64,000 nt of DNA from Pseudomonas crudilactis (GCF_013433315.1 NZ_WXVV01000023.1:60042-124041), one strand, 5' to 3'; counted from the stretch's first letter, positions 25,201-35,189 are shown. Notes: generated by a model from the letters alone, not told the origin. Made by a program: numbers and translations.

Positions 25201-28200
25201 ACGCTGGCCAACAACGTCAACCTCGCCGGCACCCTGACTGTGGGCGGGACCAATGCGCTGACCCTCGGCGGCGTGGTCGCCGGTATCGGTGGGCTGACCA
25301 AGAACGGTGCTGCCGACCTGACCCTCAACGGCGCCAACAGTTATTTTGGCAACACCCTGTTGAACACCGGCAAACTAACCGTCGGCAGCAACACCGCGTT
25401 GGGTTCCGGCACGTTGAACGCGGCGGCCAACACCACGCTGGACGCCAACACCGCCGTCAGCCTGAACAATGCCGTGGCGCTGGCTGGCGCTTTGAACGTC
25501 GGCGGCACGGCGAACCTGACCCTGACCGGTCTGGTCAGCGGCGCCGGCAGTCTGGTGAAGGACGGCGCGGCCAATCTGATTCTCAACGCCGCCAACAACT
25601 ACCTCGGCGGCACCACGCTGAACGCCGGTACCCTGACCGTCGGCAACAGTTCGGCGCTGGGTTCCGGTGCGCTGACCGTCGCTGGCGCGGCAACGCTGGA
25701 CAGCAACTCGCCACTGGTCAGCCTCAACAACGCCGTTGCCCTGAATGCCGCGCTGAGCGTTGGCGGCACGCAGAACCTCACCCTCGGCGGCGTCACCAGT
25801 GGCACCGGCCAGTTGATCAAGGATGGCGCTGCCAACCTGACGCTTAACGGCAACAACACCTTCAGCGGCGGCACCACGCTCAACGCCGGCACGCTGACCC
25901 TAGGCAATGCCAACGGCCTGGGCAGCGGCGCATTGGTCGTCGGTGGCGCGGCAACGCTGGATAACAGCGCTTCGTTCGGCATCGGCAACGCGATTACGCT
26001 GAATGCCGGACTGACCGTTGCCGGCAACAACGATTTGAGCTTGAACGGCATCATCGACGGCGCCGGCAGCCTGACCAAAAATGGTTTGTCTGACCTGACT
26101 CTGGCCGGCAACAACACCTTCACCGGCGCGCTGAATATCGTCTCGGGCAGCGTCACCACGCTCAATACCAACGCGTTGGGTAACACCTCCGGCGTCAACA
26201 TCAGTGCCGGTGCAGGGTTGAATCTGGGCAGTGACGCCAGCCTCGGCGCGCTGACCGGCAGCGGCAGTGTGCAACTGACCGGCAGCAACCTGCTGACCGT
26301 CGGCAGCGGCAACGTCACCAGCACCTTCGACGGTGATCTCAGCGGCAGCGGCGGCTTGGTCAAAGTCGGCACTGGCACGCTGAACCTCACCGGGATCAAC
26401 GGCATTACCGGCAACACCGCGATCGATGGCGGTATCGTGAATCTCACTGGTTCGCTGGGCAGTGCGCAAGTCAACGTCAATACCGGTGGCACGCTGACCG
26501 GTACCGGCTCGGCGCTCGGCGCGGTCAACATCAACAACGGTGGGCACCTAGCGTTGTCGTCGGGCAACACCTTGTCGGCGGGTGCTCTGACGCTTGGCGC
26601 CGGCAGCAACGTTGATGTGGCATTGGGCACACCGTCGACCGCGTCGCTGATGAATGTCGGCGGCAACCTCACCCTCGACGGCAATCTCAACGTTACTGAT
26701 GCCGGCGGTTTTGGCGTCGGCGTGTATCGCCTGTTCAACTACACCGGCGCCCTGACCAACCTCGGTCTGGACGTGGCCAGCGTGCCGGTCGGCTACGGCC
26801 TCGGCGATCTGCTGGTGCAAACCGGCGTGGCCAATCAGATCAACATTCAAGTCTCCGCGCCGAACAGCAACATCCGTTATTGGGACGGCAGCCAGACCAT
26901 CGCCAACGGTGTGGTCGATGGCGGCAGCGGCACGTGGAATGCGGTCGGCACCAACTGGACCGATGCCAACGGTTTGGTCAACCAACCGTGGGCCGGTGAT
27001 TTCGCGGTGTTCCAAGGCACCGCCGGCACGGTAACGGTGAATGGCACTCAAGCGTTTACCGGCATGCAATTCCTCACCGATGGCTACAACGTGGTCAACG
27101 GTGCGGCGGGGCAACTCACGGCGGTCAACGGCACCGGCGGCACCACTTCGTTGCGCGTCGATCCGGGCGTGACGGCGACCATCAATGCCAATATCGATGG
27201 CAGCGGCATCCTTAATAAGCTCGACGCTGGCACCCTGGTGCTCGGCGGTGCCAACACCTATACCGGCGGCACGCAACTGGACGGCGGCAAGATTATCGTC
27301 GGCAGCAACACCGCGCTCGGCACCGGCACATTGACGGCGAATGCCGGTACGCAACTGGACAGCAACGCGGCGGTGACACTGGCCAACGCGGCGACGCTCA
27401 ACGGTAACCTCACCGTGGTCGGCAGCAATGCACTGACCCTCAACGGCGTGATTGGCGGCACCGGTGGCCTGATCAAAACCGGCACGGCGAACCTGACCCT
27501 CGGCGGCAACAACGCCTTCCTTGGCCCGGTGGCGCTGAACGCCGGCGGACTGATTCTGGCGTCTAACTCGGCGCTCGGCTCCGGCACGTTGAACGCGGCG
27601 GGCGGCACCACGCTGGATGCGAGCACTGCGGTTTCGCTGAACAACGCGGTCAACCTGGCCGGCAACCTCGGCGTCGGTGGCACAGCGGATCTGACCCTGG
27701 CCGGCACAGTCAACGGCGCCGGCAGCCTGAGCAAAAACGGCGCCGCCAACCTGACCCTCAGCGGCAATAACAACTTCCTCGGCGGCACCACCCTCAACGC
27801 CGGCACACTGACCGCCGGCAGCAACTCGGCGCTGGGTCTGGGCAACCTCACCGTAGCCGGCGCCTCGGCGCTGGACAGCAACAGTGCGCTGAGCCTGGGC
27901 AACAACGTCGTGCTCAACGCCAACCTGAGCAACACCGGCAGCAACAATCTGACCCTCGCAGGTGTGGTCAGCGGCGCGGGCGGGTTGATCAAGAACGGTG
28001 CGTCGAACCTGACCCTAAACGGCATCAATACTTACTCCGGTGGCACCACGCTGAATACCGGTACGCTGACCCTTGGTACAGGCGCGTCGCTGGGCAGCGG
28101 CGCGCTGACCGTGGCCGGTGCTTCCACCCTCGACAATTCCGCGCCACTGGTGCTGGCCAACAACCTCAACGTCAATGCCAATCTGGCCCTGGCCGGTAAC

Positions 28201-31200
28201 AACAATCTGACCCTCGGCGGTGTCATCGCCGGTGCCGGCACGTTGACCAAAAATGGTCTGGCCGACGTGACGCTGAGTGGCAACAACACCTTCAGCGGCA
28301 CCTTCGATGTGGCGTCCGGCAGCCTGACCACGCTGAACGGCGCAGCGCTGGGCAACAACGCTACGGTCAATCTCGCGGGTGGCGCGGCGCTTAATCTCGG
28401 TGCTTCCGGCAGCCTCGCCAGCCTGACTGGCAGCGGCACGGCGCTGATCGGCACTGGCAATACGTTGAGCCTCGGCGGCAACAATGTCAGCAGCACCTTC
28501 GCCGGCATCCTCAGCAGTGACGGCAGCCTGAGCAAACTCGGCAGCGGCACCCTGACCCTCAGCGGCATCAGCGACCTGACTGGCGACACCAACGTCAACG
28601 CCGGCACCTTGCAGGTCAACGGCTCACTGGCCAGTGGCAACGTGCTGGTCAACAGCGGCGGCACCCTCGGTGGCAGCGGCACGTTGACCGGTGCCGTGAC
28701 GGTGGCCGATGGCGGTCATCTGGCGGGCGTCACCGGCAGTACGCTGAGCGTCAGTTCGCTGCTGTTCAACGGCAATTCCAACTTCGACGTCGGCCTCGGC
28801 ACACCGGTGTCCGGCGGCGGCAATGCGCTGGTCAATGTCGGCGGCAACCTGACCCTCGACGGCACCCTCAACGTCAGCGACATCGGCGGTTTTGGCAGTG
28901 GCGTCTATCGCCTGATCGACTACACCGGCGGCCTGACCGACAACGGCATGCTCTTCGGTACGCTGCCGGGCAGCGTGACGCCGGGCGATCTGACCCTGCA
29001 AACCGCACTGGCCAATCAGATCAACCTGCTGGTCACCGCACCGGGCGTCACCGTGCAGTTCTGGGACGGCAACCAACTGGTGGCCAACGGTTCGGTGGAG
29101 GGCGGCAGTGGCACCTGGGGTACCGGCACCACCAACTGGACCGACGTCAACGGCACCACCAACCAGGCCTGGACCAACAGCTTCGCGGTGTTCCAGGGCG
29201 CGCCCGGCACAGTGACCGTCAATGGCGCGCAAACCATCACCGGCATGCAGTTCGTCACTGATGGCTACAGTCTGGTGAATGGCACAGCGGGTTCGCTGAA
29301 CCTGGTCAATGGTTCACTGGGCAATGCCACGGTGCGGGTTGACCCGAACGCCACGGCGACCATCGGCGTCGCGCTTAACGGCAGCGGCACGCTGGGCAAA
29401 TACGACAGCGGTACGCTGGTGCTCAACGCGGCCAACGGCTACACCGGCGGCACTGCGCTCAACGGCGGCAAGATCGTGGTCGGCAACAACGCGGCGCTCG
29501 GCACTGGCGTGTTGACCGCTGCTGACGGCACAGCGCTGGACAGCAACGCGGCCGTCAGTCTGAGCAACGACGTGGTCGTCAACGGTGGTTTGACCGTTAC
29601 CGGTTCCAACGCCTTGACTCTCGGCGGCGTGGTCAGCGGCAGCGGCAGCCTGATCAAGTCCGGCGCCTCGAGCCTGACCCTCAACGGCAACAACACTTAC
29701 AGCGGTGGCACTCAGCTTGCGGGTGGCACGCTGATTCTCGGCAACAACAGTGCGATCAGCAGCGGGGCGCTCAACGTCACCGGCAATGGCATCCTCGACA
29801 GCACTTCAGCGCTGCAACTGGCCAACGCCGTCAACCTTGGCGCGCAACTGACCCTTGCCGGTAATCAAAACACCACGCTGATCGGTGCGGTGACCGGCAC
29901 CGGCAGTCTGCTGAAAAACGGTAGCGGCGATCTCGTTCTCAGTGGAGCTAACACTTACAGCGGTGGCACCACGCTGAACGGCGGCACGACGCGCGGTGAC
30001 ACCAGCAGCCTGCAAGGGGCGATCGTCAACAACGCGACGCTGACCTTCGAGCAAAACGTCGATGGCAGCTACACCGGCAATCTCACCGGCGCCGGTACGC
30101 TGAACAAAACCGGCAGCGGCCAATTGCTCCTGACTGGCAACAACACCTTCACCGGCAACACCTCGGTGCAGGCTGGTCGCTTGACCGTCAATGGTGTGCT
30201 CAACAGCGCCAACGTCAATGTCGCCAGCGGCGCAAGCATCGGCGGTGGCGGCCAGCTCGGCGGCGCTGTGCAACTGGCCAACGGCGCGACGCTGGCCGGC
30301 GGAGGCACCGCGACGCCATTGTCAGTCGGTTCGCTGGCGCTATCGTCGGGGACCAATCTGGACTTCAGCCTCGGCTCGGCAGTGAGCTCGACCACCGTGG
30401 TCAACGTGGCTGGAAATCTGACCCTCGACGGCACATTGAACATCAACAATGCCGGCGGTTTTGGCACCGGTGTCTATCAACTGTTCAGCTACGGCGGCAG
30501 CCTGACCAACAACGGTCTGGTGTATGGCAGCCTGCCGGTGTCGGCGGCCAATCTGACGCTGCAAACGGCTATCGCCAATCAGATCAACCTGCTGGTGCAA
30601 GGCACGCCGGGTGAGGTGCAGTTCTGGAACGGTGGCACCACCAATCCGGACGGCAGCATCGGTGGCGGCAACGGCGTGTGGGGGCCGGGCACCAACTGGA
30701 CCGATCCGAGCGGTACTCAGGCCCTGGCTTCAAATGGTCAGTTCGCGGTGTTTGGCGGCCAGGCGGGTACTGTGACCGTGCAGGGCAATCAGAACTTCAC
30801 CGGTCTGCAATTCCTCTCCGGCGGCTACAACCTGGTTCCGGGGGCTGGCGGTACGCTGACGCCGGTCAATGGCGCGGACGGCAGCCTTGCACCGGTGCGG
30901 GTCAATGCCGGCGCGAGTGCGGAAATTTCCGCGCCGCTGGTGGGCACGGGCGGTATCGAGAAGCTTGATTCCGGCACGCTGGTGCTCAGTGGCGTCAATA
31001 CTTACAGCGGCGGCACCACTGTCAGCGGCGGTACGTTGATCGGTAATACCACCAGCCTGCAAGGCAACATCCTCGACAACGCCACGCTGGTGTTCCAACA
31101 AAACGGCAATGGTCTGTTCAACGGATCGCTGAGTGGGCTTGGCGCGATGCTCAAACGCGGTACTGGTACCTTGCTGTTGACCGGTGCTAACCCCTTCAGC

Positions 31201-32793
31201 GGCACGGTCGCGGTCGATCAAGGCGTGCTGCAAGTCGGCAGCCGCGCCGCGCGAGCTTCGTTGGGTGCGCAAGTCACCGTGGCCAACGGCGCGGGTCTGA
31301 GCGGCAACGGCAGCGTCGGCTCCGTGGTCAACCATGGGGTTGTCGCTTCGGGGGCCGAAGCCGGAACCCTGAGCGTCGCCGGTAACCTGACCAACGCTAG
31401 CGACGGCGTGCTGGCGCTGACGGTCAGTTCGCCAACCGCAACGCCACTGGCCGTCGGCGGCACGGCAACGTTGGGCGGCGCCTTGCAAGTCAACTCGCTG
31501 GCACCGTTCACCGGCAACACCACGTATTCGCTGATCACGGCGGGCGGAGGCGTGAACGGCTCCTTCAGCGCTGCGGACCTGCCGCAATACGCGTTCCTCA
31601 ACAGCGCACTGGTGTATGACGCCAATGCAGTCAACCTGGTGGTCAGCCGCAACGGCAATTCGTTCGCCGATGTCGCCGCCACCGGTAACCAGTTCAGGAC
31701 CGCCACCGCGCTCTCGAACAACGGTCCGGCGGGTGCAGCGTTGCAGAACGAGATCGTCAACCTCAGTGTCGCCGGTGCGCGTAATGCCTTCGACAGTCTG
31801 TCGGGTGAGATCCACGCCAGCACCGCCAGTGCGATCCTCGAGGATTCGCGTTATGTGCGTGACGCAGTCAACGATCGCATGCGCCAACCGTCGTGCAGCG
31901 CGGCGGATGATCCACGCCGTGCGCTGGCGCCAAGTGACAATCAACTGAGCAGCAACGGTTGCCACGGTGAAATGGTCGGCTGGGCCCGTGCACTCGGTGC
32001 CTGGGGCGAGTCGGATGGCGACAGCAACGCGGCGAAACTCGACCGTAACCTCAGCGGCTTCATGCTCGGCACCGACAAGCAACTCGATGACCAGTGGCGC
32101 GTGGGCATGGCCGCCGGTTATACCCGCAGCGACCTCGATGCGCATGACCGTCGCTCGGATGCCACCGTCGAAAGCTACCACCTGGCGGCGTACCTCAACT
32201 CGCAGTTCGACGCCCTGGCGGTGCGCCTCGGCGCGGCATACAGCTGGCACGACATCGAAACCAAACGCAACGTCAGCGTCGGCAGCTACAACGATCGCTT
32301 GAAGGCCAATTATGATGCGCGCAGCGCCCAGGTATTCGGTGAAGTCGGTTACACCATTGAAGCCGGTGGCATTGCCCTTGAGCCGTTCGCAGGGCTCGCC
32401 TACGTCAACTACGACACTGACAAAGCCAAGGAGAAGGGCGGAGTAGGGCGCCTGGAGGCCGATGCCGATCAAGACATCACTTTCTCGACCCTCGGCGTGC
32501 GCGCCGGCAAAGTCATCACCCTGGCCAACGGCGGGCAATTCACCCCGCGCGCGGCCATCGGCTGGCGCCATGCCTTTGGTGAAACCAAGCCTGATGCCGA
32601 CCTGACCTTCATCGACGGCGGCGCCTCGTTCAGCACCCAAGGTATGCCGATCGCCAAGGACAGCGCCATCGTTGAAGCGGGTGTCGACTTCCAGATCAGC
32701 CCGACCGGCAAACTCGGCGTCGGCTACTCGGGCCAGTTGTCGAACGACAGCAACGACCATGCGATGACCATCAGCTTCAGCCTTGGCTTCTGA
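22270..32793 (+). CDS. Giant autotransporter with about 24 beta-strand repeats
   Basis: A 3507-residue type Va secreted protein. It starts at a GTG six bases after AAGGAG. A signal peptide ends near ALA-TC (about 40). The passenger is a predicted beta-helix made of about 24 autotransporter-associated beta-strand repeats of about 86 residues, with consensus LTLNGNNTYSGGTTLNAG and TVGSNTALGTGAL. Three longer modules with RYWDGSQTIANGVVDGGSGTW and NWTDANG near residues 1480, 2200 and 2720 divide the repeat arrays. The C-terminal barrel (about 3230-3507) contains GWARALGAWGESDGD and ends SFSLGF. The likely role is adhesion or biofilm formation; this is inference. It is monocistronic with a terminator at 32816. 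Confidence 0.95.
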   Translation: MEARFGVALVSRFSPLSLAVHLSVAGLLFGGVSAPALATCSTAGSTVTCTGVPSLPLFLNNFSSATSGLTVNVNSGAQMNATLGGHVMDLTGVNISLNNSGTIDPALLGLVSVLSGGAFIGTGATSTVSVLNNASGIIRGTGMLLGLNLTSIDGLALSVNNAATGTTSITNNGTITSTGLSIGGITLADTPVIGVYGGSQVNMTNSSTGVINGRIAFETSAAGNTFTNAGAITGGVSMGAASTNTFTAVTGSSVNVGDGVQISVGLGGLIGINLTFAPTGTVDGGAGGTNSLILQNPAGVGGGITGTGTASSATYINFNNLTLNSGTWTLQGPLVSGATTLNGGVANFNNNATFGSGVITSNGGILQASNAGLNISNLISLGAGGVTVQGTNATTLSGVISGSGGFTKAGTGQLNLSAANTYLGNTTLNGGTVQLGNNQAFSTGTLNVTGATTLSAPGTISLANAISLGGTLTAGGTGALTLGGLISGSSGLTKTGSGSLTVSGANSGFTGTTTLSAGSLLVTNNNSLGSGALNTAAGTSLDSTANVTLANNIAMTGALNVLGSNALTLGGVLSGTGGITKSGSASLTLTGNNTNSGNTLLNAGSLFVGSNTALGTGALNAAAGTTLDATTAVTLANAVALAGDLTFGGTQALGLSGVVSGAGNLIKNGTANLSLSGNNTFSGGTALNAGTLIVGSNTALGTGALTTAAGTTLDASTAVALTNAVSLGGNLNVGGSANLTLGGIVSGSGGLTKNGAANLILNGTNTFLGAVALNAGTITAGANAALGSGNITVGGVATLDSNAAVTLNNAVILNNSLGIGGSNALTLGGVISGASQLVKNGAANLTLNGTNTYSGGTTLNAGSLTVGNGAALGTGALSVEGAGTLNSSSAVTLNNNVILNANLTAGGANALTLGGVISGSNGLIKTGASSLTLNGNNTYTGTTALNAGSLVVGSNTALGTGTLNASNGTTLDASTAATLANNVNLAGTLTVGGTNALTLGGVVAGIGGLTKNGAADLTLNGANSYFGNTLLNTGKLTVGSNTALGSGTLNAAANTTLDANTAVSLNNAVALAGALNVGGTANLTLTGLVSGAGSLVKDGAANLILNAANNYLGGTTLNAGTLTVGNSSALGSGALTVAGAATLDSNSPLVSLNNAVALNAALSVGGTQNLTLGGVTSGTGQLIKDGAANLTLNGNNTFSGGTTLNAGTLTLGNANGLGSGALVVGGAATLDNSASFGIGNAITLNAGLTVAGNNDLSLNGIIDGAGSLTKNGLSDLTLAGNNTFTGALNIVSGSVTTLNTNALGNTSGVNISAGAGLNLGSDASLGALTGSGSVQLTGSNLLTVGSGNVTSTFDGDLSGSGGLVKVGTGTLNLTGINGITGNTAIDGGIVNLTGSLGSAQVNVNTGGTLTGTGSALGAVNINNGGHLALSSGNTLSAGALTLGAGSNVDVALGTPSTASLMNVGGNLTLDGNLNVTDAGGFGVGVYRLFNYTGALTNLGLDVASVPVGYGLGDLLVQTGVANQINIQVSAPNSNIRYWDGSQTIANGVVDGGSGTWNAVGTNWTDANGLVNQPWAGDFAVFQGTAGTVTVNGTQAFTGMQFLTDGYNVVNGAAGQLTAVNGTGGTTSLRVDPGVTATINANIDGSGILNKLDAGTLVLGGANTYTGGTQLDGGKIIVGSNTALGTGTLTANAGTQLDSNAAVTLANAATLNGNLTVVGSNALTLNGVIGGTGGLIKTGTANLTLGGNNAFLGPVALNAGGLILASNSALGSGTLNAAGGTTLDASTAVSLNNAVNLAGNLGVGGTADLTLAGTVNGAGSLSKNGAANLTLSGNNNFLGGTTLNAGTLTAGSNSALGLGNLTVAGASALDSNSALSLGNNVVLNANLSNTGSNNLTLAGVVSGAGGLIKNGASNLTLNGINTYSGGTTLNTGTLTLGTGASLGSGALTVAGASTLDNSAPLVLANNLNVNANLALAGNNNLTLGGVIAGAGTLTKNGLADVTLSGNNTFSGTFDVASGSLTTLNGAALGNNATVNLAGGAALNLGASGSLASLTGSGTALIGTGNTLSLGGNNVSSTFAGILSSDGSLSKLGSGTLTLSGISDLTGDTNVNAGTLQVNGSLASGNVLVNSGGTLGGSGTLTGAVTVADGGHLAGVTGSTLSVSSLLFNGNSNFDVGLGTPVSGGGNALVNVGGNLTLDGTLNVSDIGGFGSGVYRLIDYTGGLTDNGMLFGTLPGSVTPGDLTLQTALANQINLLVTAPGVTVQFWDGNQLVANGSVEGGSGTWGTGTTNWTDVNGTTNQAWTNSFAVFQGAPGTVTVNGAQTITGMQFVTDGYSLVNGTAGSLNLVNGSLGNATVRVDPNATATIGVALNGSGTLGKYDSGTLVLNAANGYTGGTALNGGKIVVGNNAALGTGVLTAADGTALDSNAAVSLSNDVVVNGGLTVTGSNALTLGGVVSGSGSLIKSGASSLTLNGNNTYSGGTQLAGGTLILGNNSAISSGALNVTGNGILDSTSALQLANAVNLGAQLTLAGNQNTTLIGAVTGTGSLLKNGSGDLVLSGANTYSGGTTLNGGTTRGDTSSLQGAIVNNATLTFEQNVDGSYTGNLTGAGTLNKTGSGQLLLTGNNTFTGNTSVQAGRLTVNGVLNSANVNVASGASIGGGGQLGGAVQLANGATLAGGGTATPLSVGSLALSSGTNLDFSLGSAVSSTTVVNVAGNLTLDGTLNINNAGGFGTGVYQLFSYGGSLTNNGLVYGSLPVSAANLTLQTAIANQINLLVQGTPGEVQFWNGGTTNPDGSIGGGNGVWGPGTNWTDPSGTQALASNGQFAVFGGQAGTVTVQGNQNFTGLQFLSGGYNLVPGAGGTLTPVNGADGSLAPVRVNAGASAEISAPLVGTGGIEKLDSGTLVLSGVNTYSGGTTVSGGTLIGNTTSLQGNILDNATLVFQQNGNGLFNGSLSGLGAMLKRGTGTLLLTGANPFSGTVAVDQGVLQVGSRAARASLGAQVTVANGAGLSGNGSVGSVVNHGVVASGAEAGTLSVAGNLTNASDGVLALTVSSPTATPLAVGGTATLGGALQVNSLAPFTGNTTYSLITAGGGVNGSFSAADLPQYAFLNSALVYDANAVNLVVSRNGNSFADVAATGNQFRTATALSNNGPAGAALQNEIVNLSVAGARNAFDSLSGEIHASTASAILEDSRYVRDAVNDRMRQPSCSAADDPRRALAPSDNQLSSNGCHGEMVGWARALGAWGESDGDSNAAKLDRNLSGFMLGTDKQLDDQWRVGMAAGYTRSDLDAHDRRSDATVESYHLAAYLNSQFDALAVRLGAAYSWHDIETKRNVSVGSYNDRLKANYDARSAQVFGEVGYTIEAGGIALEPFAGLAYVNYDTDKAKEKGGVGRLEADADQDITFSTLGVRAGKVITLANGGQFTPRAAIGWRHAFGETKPDADLTFIDGGASFSTQGMPIAKDSAIVEAGVDFQISPTGKLGVGYSGQLSNDSNDHAMTISFSLGF

Positions 32794-32815
32794 TTTAGGG
32801 TCGAAGCACTTTTAG

Positions 32816-32839
32816 CCGCCCGTAAGGGCGGTTTTTTTT
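32816..32839 (+). terminator. Rho-independent terminator of the autotransporter gene
   Basis: CCGCCC and GGGCGG pair around GTAA, followed by eight T residues. Confidence 0.88.
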
Positions 32840-32889
32840 GCCTGTAAATTCTTTGGCAACCCGATGCTTGTGGTGACTGTTCGATTGCC

Positions 32890-32954
32890 TTCGCGAGCAG
32901 GCTCGCTCCCACAGGGGAGTGCGGTGCAAATGTGGGAGCGAGCCTGCTCGCGAA
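32890..32954. repeat. REP pair in reversed arrangement, CTG subtype
   Basis: The order is TTCGCGAGCAGGCTCGCTCC then TGTGGGAGCGAGCCTGCTCG, so the two REP units face the opposite way from the common 89-base doublets. The spacer between units is only 17 bases. Confidence 0.88.
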
Positions 32955-33033
32955 GGGGCCGCTCGGTCAGTGCAAAAATCTGCTGCCTCGTGCTCTGCTA
33001 GAATCGGCCCCATCAACAGCCTGAGACTCCCCC

Positions 33034-34068
33034 ATGAGCGAGCCGATTCGTCTGACCCAATACAGCCACGGCGCCGGTTGCGGCTGCAAGATTTCCCCGC
33101 AGGTGCTGGAAGTGATTCTGGCCGGCAGCGGCGCACAGAACCTTGATCCGAAACTGTGGGTCGGCAATGCCTCGCGCGATGACGCGGCGGTGTACGAGAT
33201 CGATGCCGAGCGCGGTGTGGTCTCGACCACGGATTTTTTCATGCCGATCGTCGACGACCCGTTCGACTTCGGCCGCATTGCCGCGACCAACGCGATCAGT
33301 GACATCTATGCGATGGGCGGCGATCCGCTGATGGCGATCGCCATTCTCGGCTGGCCGGTTAACGTGCTGGCGCCAGAAGTGGCGCGCGAAGTGATTCGCG
33401 GTGGTCGTGCCGTATGCGACGCCGCGGGCATTCCGCTGGCGGGCGGGCATTCGATCGATGCGCCGGAGCCGATCTTCGGCCTCGCTGTCACCGGTCTGGT
33501 GGAAAAGCGCCACATGAAGCGCAACGACACCGCCACCGCAGGTTGCCTGTTGTACCTGACCAAACCGCTGGGCATCGGCATCCTCACCACCGCCGAGAAG
33601 AAGGGCAAATTGCGCGCCGCCGATGTCGGCGTGGCCCGCGACTGGATGTGCACCCTGAACAAACCCGGCAGCCGCTTCGGCAAGCTCGCCGGCGTTACAG
33701 CGATGACCGACGTCACCGGTTTTGGTCTGCTCGGGCATCTGGTGGAAATGGCCGATGGCAGCAAGCTCACCGCACGTATCGCCTATGACCGCGTACCGCG
33801 TCTGGACAGCGTCGAGTATTACCTCGATCAGGGCTGTGTGCCCGGCGGCACGTTGCGCAACTTCGACAGCTATGCGAGCAAGGTCGGCCGCGTGCAGGAG
33901 TTGCACAAACGCGTGCTCTGTGACCCGCAAACCAGCGGAGGTCTGCTGATCGCCGTTACCCCTGAAGGCGATGCCGAGTTCCTCGCCGTCGCCGCCGAAC
34001 TGGGCCTGAACCTTGCGCCAATCGGCGAACTGGTTGAGCGACAGACGAACGCAGTCGAGGTGATTTGA
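33034..34068 (+). CDS. selD: Selenide, water dikinase
   Basis: Makes selenophosphate from selenide and ATP. At 344 residues it has the normal SelD length. The glycine-rich N-terminus SHGAGCGCKIS carries the catalytic Cys16 (Cys, not selenocysteine) and Lys19. Metal-binding aspartates are in STTDFFMPIVDDPFDFG and the C-terminal part has CDPQTSGGLL. A TAGAAT -10-like box lies at 32999-33004. The stop overlaps the start of selU by one base (TGATG), so selenium here is routed at least to tRNA 2-selenouridine. Confidence 0.96.
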   Translation: MSEPIRLTQYSHGAGCGCKISPQVLEVILAGSGAQNLDPKLWVGNASRDDAAVYEIDAERGVVSTTDFFMPIVDDPFDFGRIAATNAISDIYAMGGDPLMAIAILGWPVNVLAPEVAREVIRGGRAVCDAAGIPLAGGHSIDAPEPIFGLAVTGLVEKRHMKRNDTATAGCLLYLTKPLGIGILTTAEKKGKLRAADVGVARDWMCTLNKPGSRFGKLAGVTAMTDVTGFGLLGHLVEMADGSKLTARIAYDRVPRLDSVEYYLDQGCVPGGTLRNFDSYASKVGRVQELHKRVLCDPQTSGGLLIAVTPEGDAEFLAVAAELGLNLAPIGELVERQTNAVEVI

Positions 34069-35171
34069 TGCTCCGCGACTGCACTGACTACCGTGACATT
34101 TTTCTCAACGACCGGCCCATGATGGATGCCCGTGCGCCAGTTGAGTTTTCCCACGGTGCGTTCCCCGGCGTGGTCAATCTGCCGCTGATGAACGACCGTG
34201 AGCGCGAACAGGTGGGTACCTGTTACAAACAGCACGGACAGCAAGCTGCGATTGCTTTGGGTGAGCGGCTGGTGTCCGCCGAGGTCCGGGAGCAGCGCAT
34301 TCAAGGCTGGGTCGAGTTTGCCCGTAACAATCCTGATGGCTATTTGTATTGTTTTCGCGGCGGCCTGCGTTCACAGATTGTTCAGCAATGGATCAAGGAC
34401 GAGGGCGGCATCGATTACCCGCGTGTCGGCGGCGGTTACAAGGCCATGCGCACATTCCTCCTGGAAACGGTCGATCAGGCTGTTGCCGAATGCGAACTGG
34501 TTCTGCTCGGCGGCATGACCGGCACCGGCAAAACCGAAGTGCTGGTGCAGTTGAGCAATGGCCTGGATCTGGAGGGCCATGCCAATCATCGGGGCTCGAG
34601 TTTCGGCAAGCGCGCCACCGGGCAACCGACCAACATCGATTTCGAAAACCGCCTGGCCGTTGACGTGCTGAAAAAACGCGCTGGCGGGATCGGGCAATTT
34701 GTTCTGGAGGACGAGAGCCGGGTGGTCGGCAGTTGTGCCTTGCCATTGCCTTTGTACAGGGGCATGCAAGCGGCCCCGCTGGTATGGCTGGAGGACAGCC
34801 TCGACAATCGGGTCGAGCGAATCCTGCAGGATTATGTGATTGATCTGCATGCCGAATTCGTTGCGGTGCATGGTGAGCAGGGCTTTGCGCTGTACGCCGA
34901 GCGATTGATTTCCAGCCTGAACAATATTCAGCGTCGCCTGGGTGGCGAGCGTTATCAACGCATGTATTTGCAGATGGAAGCGGCACTGGCCGAACAGGCG
35001 CACAGCGGTTCGGTCGAGCTGTTCCGTGAGTGGATCGGCGTATTGCTGCGCGACTATTACGACCCGATGTATGTGTTTCAGCGCGAGAAGAAGGGCGGGC
35101 GGATCGAGTTTGCCGGGGAGCGTGGGGCGGTGCTTGAGTATTTGCGCGTGCGGGTCAGCCAGAAAGATTGA
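34068..35171 (+). CDS. selU: tRNA 2-selenouridine synthase
   Basis: Replaces the 2-thio group of wobble (mnm5)s2U in tRNA by selenium, using selenophosphate and geranylation. The 367-residue protein has an N-terminal rhodanese domain with Cys95 in YLYCFRGGLRS and a C-terminal P-loop domain with GGMTGTGKTEVL at about 147-158. The ATG at 34068 overlaps the selD stop, giving a selD-selU operon; a TTG one codon upstream is not needed. No selA, selB or selC lies in the window. Confidence 0.95.
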   Translation: MLRDCTDYRDIFLNDRPMMDARAPVEFSHGAFPGVVNLPLMNDREREQVGTCYKQHGQQAAIALGERLVSAEVREQRIQGWVEFARNNPDGYLYCFRGGLRSQIVQQWIKDEGGIDYPRVGGGYKAMRTFLLETVDQAVAECELVLLGGMTGTGKTEVLVQLSNGLDLEGHANHRGSSFGKRATGQPTNIDFENRLAVDVLKKRAGGIGQFVLEDESRVVGSCALPLPLYRGMQAAPLVWLEDSLDNRVERILQDYVIDLHAEFVAVHGEQGFALYAERLISSLNNIQRRLGGERYQRMYLQMEAALAEQAHSGSVELFREWIGVLLRDYYDPMYVFQREKKGGRIEFAGERGAVLEYLRVRVSQKD

Positions 35172-35189
35172 GGTTGTAGCGACTGGCCT

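Noticed and set aside
22402..32760. Long minus-strand open frames (up to 676 codons) opposite the autotransporter
   Set aside because: They arise because the repeat DNA lacks stops on the opposite strand; they repeat with the same period, lack ribosome sites and have no family features.
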